Of a stretch of 11,586 nucleotides of DNA, positions 1-7,074 are shown in pieces. The notes under the pieces were generated by a model that saw only the letters and a program-made list of their open reading frames with translations, was not told the origin of the DNA and did no database searches. Made by a program: the position numbers and the translations under genes. The first letter of the stretch is position 1. Each line of letters starts with the position of its first letter. Source of the stretch: S010-25 sp964466455 (GTDB lineage: Bacteria > Pseudomonadota > Gammaproteobacteria > SZUA-229); the NCBI GenBank assembly GCA_964466455.1, contig CAYXNL010000066.1:1-11586 (forward strand). Reading direction: 5' to 3'.

Positions 1-1
1 A

Positions 2-1315
2 AATGGCTTATTACATTTTTTACAACATTCACCAACGCCGTTTCATGCGGTAAATGAAATGGTCGGGCAACTGGATGCCGCTGGCTTTACTCATCTGCGG
101 GAGGCGGATGCCTGGTGCCTTAAACAGATTGCTACTGGGGAGGGAAAGACCCGTGTGGGGAGATATTATGTTACCCGCAATGATGCTTCGATTATTGCCT
201 TTGTATTAAATCGGCCACTGCCGGAAAACGGTTTTCGTATGGTTGGTGCACATACCGACAGCCCCTGTTTGAAAGTGAAACCCAGTCCGGAAATTATCAG
301 TCAGCAATATCTGCAACTGGGAGTTGAAGTGTATGGCGGCGCGCTGTTACAGCCGTGGTTTGATCGTGACCTGTCACTGGCAGGTAAGGTTAGCTTTTTA
401 GATAAAAATAATGTGTTACAGCAGGCGTTGATCGATTTTGAAAAAGCGGTTGCGGTAATTCCCAGCCTTGCCATTCATCTTGATCGAGAAGCAAATAAAC
501 AACATAAAATTGATGCTCAGAAGCATTTGCCGCCAGTACTGATGAAAATGCCGGACGGCAAAAAAAACGGGGCAGATTTTCGTAAAATTCTGTTAAGTCT
601 GGTACAGGCACAACATGAAGTGATGCAGGCAAGCAGAGTAATAGATTATGATCTCAGTTTTTATGATGTCCAGCCACCCGCCGTGGTAGGTCTACATGAT
701 GATTTTATTAGCAGCGCCCGGCTAGATAATTTACTCAGTTGTTATACGGGTTTGCAGGCGTTGCTGGCAAAGGCAGATACACAAAGTGCTAACTGTCTGC
801 TGGTCTGTAATGATCATGAAGAAGTGGGAAGTCTGTCTGCCTCCGGTGCCCAGGGGTCATTTCTGAAAGCCGTATTGCAACGTATCTGTGCACAGAGTGA
901 TGGAACAGCGGCTGAGGGACTTGCCCGTACCATGGATAACAGTATGATGATCTCTATGGATAATGCCCATGGTGTACATCCGAATTATGCAGATAAACAT
1001 GATGCCAATCATGGCCCGATATTAAATAGCGGTCCAGTTATCAAGGTTAATGCCAATCAACGTTATGCCACCGACAGTGAAACCAGTGCCCGCTTTAAAC
1101 TGTTATGCGAGCAGGCGGACGTGCCGGTACAGTCGTTTGTAGTTCGTACCGATATGGCATGTGGAAGTACCATCGGTCCGATTAGTGCGGCACAGACAGG
1201 GGTAAAAACGTTGGATGTTGGAGTACCTGCTTTTGCCATGCATTCAATACGTGAATTAGCTGGCCGCTGGGATGTCTGGTACCTCTATAGGGTAATAAAA
1301 CAGTACTACCAGTAA
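2..1315 (+). CDS. apeB: M18 family aspartyl aminopeptidase, 5' end cut by window
   Basis: This is a zinc metallopeptidase of the M18 family, which removes N-terminal residues (usually Asp or Glu) from peptides in the cytoplasm. The M18 signatures appear in order: GAHTDSP with the first metal-binding His (about 244-270), ARLDNLLS with the bridging Asp (about 715-735), NDHEEVGS with the catalytic Glu pair (about 808-835), the MDNAHGVHPNYADKHDANHG block (about 955-1015) and AFAMHSIRELAG with the C-terminal metal His (about 1230-1265). An ATG at 59 is not the true start. The same frame is open back to base 2 and encodes LLHFLQHSPTPFHAV, the conserved M18 N-terminus (SPTPFHA motif). The real start therefore lies a few codons left of the window. 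The visible part is 437 residues, close to the usual length of about 430, so very little is missing. The gene ends with TAA. It shares a strand with alaA, but a 253-bp gap makes cotranscription doubtful. Confidence 0.95.
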   Translation, partial: NGLLHFLQHSPTPFHAVNEMVGQLDAAGFTHLREADAWCLKQIATGEGKTRVGRYYVTRNDASIIAFVLNRPLPENGFRMVGAHTDSPCLKVKPSPEIISQQYLQLGVEVYGGALLQPWFDRDLSLAGKVSFLDKNNVLQQALIDFEKAVAVIPSLAIHLDREANKQHKIDAQKHLPPVLMKMPDGKKNGADFRKILLSLVQAQHEVMQASRVIDYDLSFYDVQPPAVVGLHDDFISSARLDNLLSCYTGLQALLAKADTQSANCLLVCNDHEEVGSLSASGAQGSFLKAVLQRICAQSDGTAAEGLARTMDNSMMISMDNAHGVHPNYADKHDANHGPILNSGPVIKVNANQRYATDSETSARFKLLCEQADVPVQSFVVRTDMACGSTIGPISAAQTGVKTLDVGVPAFAMHSIRELAGRWDVWYLYRVIKQYYQ

Positions 1316-1568
1316 TTCAGAGTGTAGCTATTGTACAAAGACATTTTAAATTTCCAGGGACACAGATTGCTGTGTAATCTGCAGGTGCAAATTTCTTCGC
1401 TATTTTCTTAGATTTCATCAGTATAAGCATATATACTTAAGGATACCTCTATTAATTGATTGCAGCCTCTGCGCAATCAATTAATAGAGGTATCCTAAAA
1501 TCAGAGTCAACTTTAAACTGAACCGATACGCAATAAATTATTTTATATAAATTAAGAACCTTTCACTA
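1316..1568. other. Intergenic region between apeB and alaA
   Basis: No gene is visible in this AT-rich gap. After the apeB stop there are two mutually exclusive short hairpins: ACACAG/CTGTGT (1360-1365 with 1370-1375) and CAGATT/AATCTG (1363-1368 with 1376-1381). Neither is followed by a T-run. The gap is dominated by a perfect inverted repeat, listed separately. Just before alaA, a TATAAA at 1546-1551 could serve as a -10 element, but there is no well-spaced -35. The alaA start has only a weak AAGAA as a possible ribosome binding site. Confidence 0.6.
1440..1496. repeat. Perfect 23-bp inverted repeat with 11-nt spacer
   Basis: The arm at 1440-1462 is exactly the reverse complement of 1474-1496, with an 11-nt spacer between them. 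C1463 and G1473 extend the pairing by one more base pair. The outer ends read AGGATACCTCT and AGAGGTATCCT. TAA is found at both edges (1438-1440 and 1496-1498). The plus-strand arm is followed by AAAA and the minus-strand side by TTAAGTATAT, so it lacks the U-tract of an ordinary terminator. It could be a tiny palindromic element such as a MITE relic, a repeat family member or an atypical terminator. The repeat itself is certain; its nature is inference. Confidence 0.9.
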
Positions 1569-2783
1569 ATGCACACCATAAGCAAATCTCATAAACTCGA
1601 TTCTGTCTGTTACGATATTCGTGGGCCGGTACTGCGTGAAGCCCGTCGTATGGAGGAGGAAGGTAATAAAATACTGAAGTTAAATATCGGTAACCCTGCT
1701 CCCTTTGGTTTTGATGCACCGGAAGAAATTGTACAGGATATGATTTATAACGTACCTCTGTCGCAGGGCTACAGTGATTCAAGAGGATTATTTACCGGTC
1801 GCAAGGCGGTCATGCAATACTGCCAGCAGAAAAATATCAGTAATGTAGAAATTGATGATGTGTATCTGGGTAATGGTGCCAGTGAGCTCATTGTCATGTC
1901 GATGCAGGCATTATTAAACAACGGGGATGAAATATTAATTCCAGCGCCGGACTATCCTTTGTGGACCGCTTCTGTCAGTCTGTCCGGCGGTACTCCGGTA
2001 CATTATCTGTGTGATGAACAGTCGCAATGGTATCCGGATATTGATGATATAAAAAGCAAAATCACCGATAAAACTCGTGGCATTGTGCTGATTAATCCAA
2101 ACAATCCGACCGGCTCGGTGTATCCGCTGGAAATCTTGCAGGCAATTATAGATATCGCCCGGCAACACCATCTTATCGTTTTTTCCGATGAAATTTACGA
2201 CAAAATTTTATATGATGAAGCGAGCCATATCTCCACCGCTTCACTCGCAGACGATGTTTTATTTGTCACCTATAATGGTTTATCCAAGGCATACCGGGTT
2301 GCTGGATTTCGTGCCGGCTGGATGGTACTGAGTGGTGCCAAGCACCTGGCTGCCGACTATATTGAGGGCATTGAATTACTGGCATCCATGCGCCTGTGTT
2401 CCAATGTACCCGGTCAGCACGCTATTCAAACTGCACTGGGTGGGTATCAGAGTATTAATGAACTGATTGCTCCGGGCGGGCGGTTACGGCAACAGCGGGA
2501 TCTGGCCTATGACATGATTACCGATATTCCCGGTGTCAGTTGTGTCAAACCTCATGGTGCAATGTATCTGTTTGCCCGCCTCGATCAGAAAAAATACAAT
2601 ATTAGCGATGATGAAAAGATGGTGCTGGATCTGCTTGTGCAGGAAAAAATATTAATTGTGCAAGGGTCAGCATTTAACTGGCCGGATACCGACCATTTCA
2701 GAATTGTTTTTCTGCCTCGTGTTGATGAACTGGAAAAAGCGATGAATCATCTCACCCATTTCTTCGAACAGTATTCACAGTAG
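1569..2783 (+). CDS. alaA: Alanine transaminase (AlaA-type aminotransferase)
   Basis: This is a cytoplasmic fold-type I, PLP-dependent aminotransferase that makes alanine from pyruvate and glutamate. At 404 residues it matches the length of E. coli AlaA (405). Similarity is strong from the N-terminus (VCYDIRGPVL, then LKLNIGNPAPFGF) to the C-terminus (FRIVFLPRVDELE). Visible functional residues are NPNNPTG at 176-182, SDEIYDKI at 206-213 with the cofactor Asp and Tyr, the Schiff-base lysine K240 in GLSKAYRVAGFRAGW, and R378 in FRIV, which should bind the substrate carboxylate. The start ATG gives an N-terminus that aligns with the family, although the Shine-Dalgarno is weak. The yggS start is 21 bp downstream, so the two are probably cotranscribed. 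AlaA is distinguished from AspC-like aminotransferases by the family-specific N-terminal block. Confidence 0.95.
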   Translation: MHTISKSHKLDSVCYDIRGPVLREARRMEEEGNKILKLNIGNPAPFGFDAPEEIVQDMIYNVPLSQGYSDSRGLFTGRKAVMQYCQQKNISNVEIDDVYLGNGASELIVMSMQALLNNGDEILIPAPDYPLWTASVSLSGGTPVHYLCDEQSQWYPDIDDIKSKITDKTRGIVLINPNNPTGSVYPLEILQAIIDIARQHHLIVFSDEIYDKILYDEASHISTASLADDVLFVTYNGLSKAYRVAGFRAGWMVLSGAKHLAADYIEGIELLASMRLCSNVPGQHAIQTALGGYQSINELIAPGGRLRQQRDLAYDMITDIPGVSCVKPHGAMYLFARLDQKKYNISDDEKMVLDLLVQEKILIVQGSAFNWPDTDHFRIVFLPRVDELEKAMNHLTHFFEQYSQ

Positions 2784-2804
2784 TCAGGTTTTGCTGGAGC
2801 AGGC

Positions 2805-3503
2805 GTGGCATCATCACTGGCTGATAATCTAAAACGTGTGCAGGCGCGAATTCAATACAGCGCAGAGAAAACCGGTCGTCAGGCTGGTGAAATTAAACTG
2901 ATAGCTGTTTCCAAAACCCGTCATCTGGGCGAGGTTAGAGCGCTATTGGCACAGGGACAGTGTGCATTTGGTGAAAATACCATTCAGGATGCCATGAGTA
3001 AAATCCCTGCTCTGTCAAACACTTCGGCAGAGTGGCATTTTATCGGCCACCTGCAATCAAAAAAATCAAAATACATTCCCGGTAATTTTCAATGGATTCA
3101 TTGTGTCGATAGTCTGAAACTGGCGCAGAAATTATCCGCTGCCATACAACGATATCATCCTGCTGCGCAACTGCATTGTCTGATTCAGGTAAATGTCAGT
3201 AAGGAACCGACTAAATCAGGGGTATCCGTTGGTGAGCTACCGCATTTAACCGAGCAGTTACTGGCACTGAACCTGCCCGGGTTGCGCTGGCGGGGGTTAA
3301 TGACTATCGGGGTAAAAGCTAATACTCAGCAGACCATAACTGCTTTTGCACAATTAAGAAAACTGCAAGAGGATATCAGTCGACAATATGCACTGGCCGA
3401 ATTTAACCAGTTATCTATGGGCATGAGTAATGATTATGAAATGGCTATTGCTGAAGGCGCAACCATGGTACGGGTAGGTGCAGCATTGTTTGGTGCGTAC
3501 TGA
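2805..3503 (+). CDS. yggS: YggS/PLPBP family PLP homeostasis protein
   Basis: This is a single-domain fold-type III PLP-binding protein of the YggS/PROSC family. Family members bind PLP and affect vitamin B6 and amino/keto acid homeostasis without known catalysis. Motifs are IKLIAVSKT with PLP lysine K37, FGEN at 55-58, EWHFIGHLQSKK at 76-87, HCVDS at 99-103, IQVNVSKEPTKSGV at 127-140, and the phosphate-binding end SMGMSNDYEMAIAEGAT followed by VRVGAALFG. The 232 residues are normal for the family. The start is GTG, chosen because GGAG at 2796-2799 lies 5 nt upstream and the N-terminus fits the family. It lies 21 bp after alaA, another PLP enzyme, and probably shares its transcript. The frequent partners proC and pilT are not next to it here. 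Confidence 0.94.
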   Translation: MASSLADNLKRVQARIQYSAEKTGRQAGEIKLIAVSKTRHLGEVRALLAQGQCAFGENTIQDAMSKIPALSNTSAEWHFIGHLQSKKSKYIPGNFQWIHCVDSLKLAQKLSAAIQRYHPAAQLHCLIQVNVSKEPTKSGVSVGELPHLTEQLLALNLPGLRWRGLMTIGVKANTQQTITAFAQLRKLQEDISRQYALAEFNQLSMGMSNDYEMAIAEGATMVRVGAALFGAY

Positions 3504-3538
3504 GTGTTTCGTCTCATTCGCGGCAACGGACTATATTG

Positions 3539-3557
3539 AAAGGCATAGACCTTTTTT
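3539..3557 (+). terminator. Weak intrinsic terminator after yggS
   Basis: A short stem AAAGG (3539-3543) pairs with CCTTT (3550-3554) around a 6-nt loop and runs straight into a six-T tract ending at 3557. It lies 36 bp after the yggS stop. The stem is only 5 bp and AT-rich, so termination is plausible but may be inefficient. The hairpin at 3585-3609 may help. Confidence 0.4.
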
Positions 3558-3584
3558 ATGTTACGAGCCAGGTTTCTGCTTTAA

Positions 3585-3609
3585 TACCCCGTCCGCTTAC
3601 GGTGGGGTA
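3585..3609. repeat. REP-like GC-rich hairpin, copy A
   Basis: TACCCC (3585-3590) pairs with GGGGTA (3604-3609). An inner CCG/CGG pair (3593-3595 with 3600-3602) closes a CTTA loop, with a small internal bulge. The plus-strand 3' flank GGGGTAGTTTATT (3604-3616) is identical to the 3' flank of a second hairpin at 7519-7536, in the same orientation. It sits between yggS and tRNA-Ser, whose 3' ends converge, so it could act as a weak bidirectional terminator. The shared flank instead suggests a dispersed REP-like repeat. There is no proper T-run. Confidence 0.55.
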
Positions 3610-3637
3610 GTTTATTCAATTGGATAATGGTGCTATT

Positions 3638-3725
3638 TGGCAGAGAGGAAGGGATTCGAACCCTCGATACGTTGCCGTATACATACTTTCCAGGCATGCT
3701 CCTTCAACCACTCGGACACCTCTCT
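3638..3725 (-). tRNA. tRNA-Ser (anticodon GGA)
   Basis: The minus strand folds as a class II tRNA. The 7-bp acceptor stem is AGAGAGG (3725-3719) with CCTCTCT (3648-3642), followed by the discriminator G at 3641 and an encoded CCA at 3640-3638. The D arm is TCCGAGTGGTTGAAGGA. The anticodon stem CATGC/GTATG holds the loop CTGGAAA with anticodon GGA at 3691-3689. The long variable arm TACGGCAACGTA marks it as a serine tRNA, and the T arm contains GGTTCGAATCC. It decodes UCC and UCU. It is very similar in layout to E. coli tRNA-Ser(GGA). It lies downstream of hemC on the same strand. Confidence 0.97.
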
Positions 3726-3736
3726 AAAATCTTCAA

Positions 3737-3742
3737 ATTGTA
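3737..3742 (-). promoter_or_regulatory. Possible -10 element for tRNA-Ser
   Basis: The minus strand reads TACAAT at 3742-3737, 11 nt before the tRNA 5' end at 3725. This is a sensible place for a -10 element with a very short leader. I see no good -35 at 16-18 nt, and the expected position overlaps the hairpin at 3748-3774, so this is a weak call. Confidence 0.3.
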
Positions 3743-3747
3743 TGGTA

Positions 3748-3774
3748 GTGTCCCTGCACAATTTTCAGGGACGC
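3748..3774. terminator. Stem-loop downstream of hemC
   Basis: GTCCCTG (3750-3756) pairs with CAGGGAC (3766-3772) around a 9-nt loop. The stem is extended by a T-G wobble and a G-C pair to 3748 and 3774. It lies 45 nt after the hemC stop and before tRNA-Ser on the same strand, where a hemC terminator would be expected. The downstream minus strand (ACTACCATACAATTTG) has no clear U-tract, so Rho-independent termination is uncertain. Confidence 0.4.
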
Positions 3775-3819
3775 AAGACTACGTGACATAGCAACAATAT
3801 GCAATCCCTGTTGTTAACC

Positions 3820-4749
3820 TTATGACTCGTTATACAGGTTCTGTAATATTTCTTTTGCGCCACGTGAAAGCAGGTCGTCGGCGAGTTCTCTGCCCAGATT
3901 CTCAGATTTACTACGATGACCACTGATTGTACCACTGACAATATGGCTACCATCTGGTTCACCGACCAGTGCTTTCATTTGTAGGGTGTCTCCATCAAGC
4001 TGCGCATAACAGGCGATGGGAACCTGACAGCCACCTTGCAGGCGGTGGTTGAGCGCGCGTTCGGCACGGATACGGTCGCTGGTGTCGGTATCGTTTAGTA
4101 CAGTAATAAGCGATAGCATTTCTTCATCCCCTTCACGGGCTTCCAGGCCGATGGCTCCCTGACCGACCGCGGGCAGGATCCAGTCGGAATGGATACGTTG
4201 TTTGATCCGGTCACCCATTTCCAGCCTCAGCAGCCCGGCACAGGCGAGGATAATCGCATCGTATTCCCCATTATCCAGTTTTGCCAGGCGGGTATTCACA
4301 TTGCCACGCAGGTCCTTGATTTTTAGGTCAGGGCGCTTGCTGAGTAACTGACAGCGTCGGCGCAGGCTGCTGGTACCGACGATGGCTCCTGTGGGCAGGT
4401 TTTCCAGTGAATCAATGCTATTGGAAACAAAAGCATCACAGGGTTCTTCACGTTGTAAAATAGTGGAAAGATAAAGCCCCTCAGGAAAATCCATGGGCAC
4501 ATCTTTAATTGAATGGGCGGCAATATCGGCTTTACCTTCGAGCATGGCAACTTCCAGCTCTTTTACAAACAGACCCTTGCCACCAATTTTTGCCAGAGGT
4601 GTATCAAGGATTTTGTCACCCTGGGTGGAAAAGGTGACCAGCTCTATTGTAAGACCGGGGTGAGCGGCAAGTAGTCGGTTTTTTACATGTTCGGCCTGCC
4701 ACAGAGCCAGTGGGCTTTTGCGGGTGGCAATTCGTAGACTTGATTTCAT
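3820..4749 (-). CDS. hemC: Hydroxymethylbilane synthase (porphobilinogen deaminase)
   Basis: This enzyme joins four porphobilinogen molecules into hydroxymethylbilane in haem and tetrapyrrole synthesis, in the cytoplasm. With the start at 4749 it has 309 residues, near the E. coli length of 313, and begins MKSSLRIATRKSPLALWQA. Visible motifs are TQGDK at 42-46, GGKGLFVKELE at 57-67, HSIKDVP with catalytic Asp83 at 79-85, GTSSLRRRCQL at 125-135, DLRGNVNTRL at 146-155, and GGCQVPIA with Cys241, which carries the dipyrromethane cofactor. A longer frame starting at ATG 4806 is rejected because its first codons overlap a perfect -10 element. The Shine-Dalgarno at 4749 is weak. hemD, the usual downstream neighbour, is absent: the next gene is tRNA-Ser. 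Confidence 0.95.
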   Translation of the reverse strand: MKSSLRIATRKSPLALWQAEHVKNRLLAAHPGLTIELVTFSTQGDKILDTPLAKIGGKGLFVKELEVAMLEGKADIAAHSIKDVPMDFPEGLYLSTILQREEPCDAFVSNSIDSLENLPTGAIVGTSSLRRRCQLLSKRPDLKIKDLRGNVNTRLAKLDNGEYDAIILACAGLLRLEMGDRIKQRIHSDWILPAVGQGAIGLEAREGDEEMLSLITVLNDTDTSDRIRAERALNHRLQGGCQVPIACYAQLDGDTLQMKALVGEPDGSHIVSGTISGHRSKSENLGRELADDLLSRGAKEILQNLYNES

Positions 4750-4788
4750 CAGATTAGTGTGTCGATCGTGGTTGCTTATTCTGCGCGC

Positions 4789-4818
4789 ATTATACTTTAA
4801 AATCATGTATCTGGTGAT
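4789..4818 (-). promoter_or_regulatory. hemC promoter
   Basis: The minus strand has a perfect -10 hexamer TATAAT at 4794-4789. A poor -35 (TCACCA, three of six matches) lies 17 nt upstream, at 4817-4812. Transcription would begin near 4782, giving a leader of about 33 nt before the ATG at 4749. The weak -35 suggests modest or activator-dependent transcription. Confidence 0.55.
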
Positions 4819-4911
4819 TAGAAATACGACAGCTATCTGCTGCGGTAGAGATTAAGAATGCCAACGGTATCTTTTTCGCCAGTTATTTTTTGCTAAAGAT
4901 ATGAAACAGCA

Positions 4912-4941
4912 ATGACGAGGGGCAATGCTTTTATGTATAAT
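4912..4941 (+). promoter_or_regulatory. Promoter of the SRP RNA gene
   Basis: A perfect TATAAT at 4936-4941 is preceded by TG (extended -10). ATGACG at 4912-4917 is a four-of-six -35 at 18-nt spacing. The expected start point, about 4948-4951, matches the 5' end of the SRP RNA deduced from pairing. The promoter strength suits a stable RNA gene. Confidence 0.75.
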
Positions 4942-4950
4942 AGCGCTTCT

Positions 4951-5066
4951 ATGGTGACCTGCTCTGGTTCCCTCGCGACGACTAACTGTGAACCCCGCCA
5001 GATCCGGAAGGAAGCAACGGTAACGGTGACTTCGGGTGCTGAGGTGTGGCTGGAGCGGGTTGCCGC
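4951..5066 (+). ncRNA. ffs: Bacterial small signal recognition particle RNA (4.5S)
   Basis: This is the RNA core of the signal recognition particle, which binds Ffh (SRP54) and directs membrane and secreted proteins to the translocon. The near-invariant Ffh-binding region, GATCCGGAAGGAAGCA with its GGAA apical loop, is at 5001-5016. The ends pair as a long helix: GGTGACCTGCTC (4953-4964) with GAGCGGGTTGCC (5053-5064), all 12 positions pairing with a few G-U wobbles. This gives a hairpin RNA of about 116 nt, the E. coli type without an Alu domain. The helix is followed by CCTATTTTTG, a U-tract that probably ends transcription. The exact ends are accurate to a few bases. dnaX follows 178 bp downstream. 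Confidence 0.95.
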
Positions 5067-5074
5067 CTATTTTT
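5053..5074 (+). terminator. Terminator of the SRP RNA gene
   Basis: The 3' strand of the SRP RNA closing helix (5053-5064) is followed within a few bases by a five-T run at 5070-5074. The RNA's own long stem plus this U-tract resembles the way many 4.5S genes end. Confidence 0.55.
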
Positions 5075-5168
5075 GAATGCCTTGGTTCATGCTGAAAACA
5101 GGGTTTCTTCTGGTGAATTAATTAGAGTTCCTGTGTTCCACCTGTTTTTTCTACCTGATGACAATGCG

Positions 5169-5195
5169 ATGACAGGGTTATTATGCCGTTACAAT
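5169..5195 (+). promoter_or_regulatory. Possible dnaX promoter
   Basis: ATGACA (5169-5174, five of six matches to TTGACA) and TACAAT (5190-5195, five of six to TATAAT) lie upstream of dnaX. The spacer is only 15 nt, shorter than preferred. It would give a leader of about 43 nt. The rest of the 178-bp gap after the SRP RNA shows nothing else I can support. Confidence 0.35.
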
Positions 5196-5244
5196 ATATG
5201 TTATCCAGCTACTTTTATTCCTGCCTGAGGCCGTTACGTGCCGG

Positions 5245-7053
5245 GTGGATCGCTTGAGCTACCAGGTACTGGCGCGAAAATGGCGTCCGGCAAATTTTCA
5301 GCAACTTGTTGGTCAGGAGCATGTGCAACGGGCGCTGGTGAATGCCCTTAATGATAACCGCCTGCATCATGCCTATCTTTTTAGCGGTACCCGTGGTGTT
5401 GGCAAAACAACCATTGCCCGTATCTTTACCAAATCACTGAACTGTGAAACCGGCATTACTGCAACCCCCTGCGGGCAGTGTTCCACCTGCCGTGAGATCG
5501 CGGAAGGGCGCTATGTTGATCTGATTGAGGTAGATGCCGCTTCGCGTACCGGTGTGGATGATACCCGCGAGCTGCTGGAAAATGTACAGTATGCGCCTAC
5601 CCGTGGTCGCTACAAGGTCTATTTGATAGATGAAGTGCACATGTTTTCCAAAAGTAGCTTTAATGCGCTGCTGAAAACGCTGGAAGAGCCGCCGCCACAT
5701 GTGAAATTTTTACTGGCAACCACCGAACCGCAGAAACTGCCGGTTACTATCCTGTCGCGTTGTTTGCAGTTTAACCTTAAACGCCTGCCGGTAAGCCTGA
5801 TAACCGGCCATCTGCAACACATTCTTGGTGAAGAGAAAATTGAATTTAATGTGAGCGCATTGCAACTAATTGCAGAAGGCGCGGATGGCAGTATGCGTGA
5901 TGCCCTGAGCCTGCTCGATCAGGCACTGGCATTTGGTGGCGGGGTGATTCGTGAACAGGAAGTGCGCGATATGCTGGGTACGGTTTCGCGACAGCAGGTA
6001 CTGACAATATTGCAGGCAGTATTTAATCATGACGCAGCGATGGCAATGAAAGAAGTTGCGCTATTGAATGAATTTTCACCCGACTATGAGAATGTACTTG
6101 CTGAAATACTAAGTGTATTGCATCACATGAATCTGGCAAAAGTGGTTCCTGAGGCACTGGACGACTATGTCAGTGCAAAAGATCAGCTGCTGCAATTATG
6201 TGAACAGGTCCGCGCCGAGGATTTGCAACTATTTTATCAGATTGGTTTGATCGGACGGCGTGATCTGCCGTTATCACCGGATGCGCGTAGTGGTTTTGAA
6301 ATGGTTCTGTTACGAATGCTGGCATTTCGCCCGGTCACTGCAAAAATGGCCGGTAGTACAGCCTCTGCGGCGGGGCAGACACAGGCTCGAACTACAGCAT
6401 CCCCTCCGGGTTCTGCCGAACACGCTGCTGTTACTGCAACTAATGGTGTGGAATCTGCCCGCGCAGCAATCGAGGCAAAAACGGGTATTGCAGAAAGCCA
6501 TGACGTGTCAGCAACAACACCAGTACCTGCGTACGAAGTGCGTGAAACTGCCCCGCCAGACAGTGTAGAAAATACAGTATCGGTAGTCCCTGCGCCGGAT
6601 AAAAAAGACAGTTCAGCCCCGCTACAGACATCACCCCCACCCGATACCGACTGGTGTAGTATTGTGCGGGCACTTTCCCTGGGCGGGCTGGTCAAACAAC
6701 TGGCAATAAACTGTGTGTGGAAAAGTCGTGAGGAAGGTATTATCGTGTTGCAGTTGGAGCAGGGACATAGTAATTTGCTGAATCCAAAAGCAAAGTTACG
6801 CTTGCAGCAGGCGCTGGGTGAATACTTCGATATTGATGCACAGCTACAGATAGAAATAATCAAAACCACTGTCGCATCACCGCAGTCGGGCATGGAGACG
6901 CCGGCGCAGACGCTGCAACGTGAACAACAACAGCGTCAGCAGCAGGCGGAACAATCCATTAACAATGATAGTTTTGTACAGACATTAAAAGAAACGTTTA
7001 ATGCTGAAATAATTCCCGGTTCAGTGAAACCGGATATCTCATCGGAACGTTAA
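5245..7053 (+). CDS. dnaX: DNA polymerase III subunits gamma and tau
   Basis: This is the clamp-loader ATPase of the replisome. Tau also tethers polymerase cores and helicase. The start region SYQVLARKWRP is the classic DnaX N-terminus. Walker A GTRGVGKT is at 48-55. The zinc-binding cysteines are C67, C76, C79 and C82. Walker B DEVH is at 129-132 and the SRC arginine finger at 171-173. AAA+ domains I-III occupy roughly 1-365. A Pro/Ala/Ser/Thr-rich linker follows to about 465, and the C-terminal tau region (DWCSIVRALSLGGLVKQLA onwards) should bind the alpha subunit. The 602 residues compare with 643 in E. coli. The start is uncertain: GTG at 5245 is listed, but TTG at 5254 would give MSYQVLARKWRP exactly as in E. 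coli, and neither has a strong ribosome binding site. Codons 453-454 form an A6 run that might allow a shorter gamma product. Confidence 0.96.
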   Translation: MDRLSYQVLARKWRPANFQQLVGQEHVQRALVNALNDNRLHHAYLFSGTRGVGKTTIARIFTKSLNCETGITATPCGQCSTCREIAEGRYVDLIEVDAASRTGVDDTRELLENVQYAPTRGRYKVYLIDEVHMFSKSSFNALLKTLEEPPPHVKFLLATTEPQKLPVTILSRCLQFNLKRLPVSLITGHLQHILGEEKIEFNVSALQLIAEGADGSMRDALSLLDQALAFGGGVIREQEVRDMLGTVSRQQVLTILQAVFNHDAAMAMKEVALLNEFSPDYENVLAEILSVLHHMNLAKVVPEALDDYVSAKDQLLQLCEQVRAEDLQLFYQIGLIGRRDLPLSPDARSGFEMVLLRMLAFRPVTAKMAGSTASAAGQTQARTTASPPGSAEHAAVTATNGVESARAAIEAKTGIAESHDVSATTPVPAYEVRETAPPDSVENTVSVVPAPDKKDSSAPLQTSPPPDTDWCSIVRALSLGGLVKQLAINCVWKSREEGIIVLQLEQGHSNLLNPKAKLRLQQALGEYFDIDAQLQIEIIKTTVASPQSGMETPAQTLQREQQQRQQQAEQSINNDSFVQTLKETFNAEIIPGSVKPDISSER

Positions 7054-7074
7054 CAGTTTGCCTTGATTATGTGT

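Noticed and set aside
1360..1381. Alternating hairpins after apeB as a riboswitch or attenuator
   Set aside because: The stems are only 6 bp, far from alaA, and no leader peptide, U-tract or known aptamer pattern is visible.
1440..1500. Inverted repeat as a CRISPR or integron attachment unit
   Set aside because: There is a single copy, no spacers, and no integrase or cas gene nearby.
3765..3962. Minus-strand open frame over the hemC 3' end
   Set aside because: It is an out-of-frame shadow of hemC with no ribosome binding site or domain.
4750..4806. N-terminal extension of HemC from an ATG at 4806
   Set aside because: The added 19 residues are not part of the family and are encoded by the -10 region of the hemC promoter, so they would not be transcribed in full.
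5046..5228. Plus-strand open frame of 60 codons between the SRP RNA and dnaX
   Set aside because: It begins inside the SRP RNA gene, has no ribosome binding site and resembles no family.
6237..6893. Long open frame of 218 codons on the minus strand inside dnaX
   Set aside because: It lies entirely opposite the dnaX linker and tau region, its protein is low-complexity Ser/Ala/Cys-rich without a recognisable domain, and dnaX is well supported.
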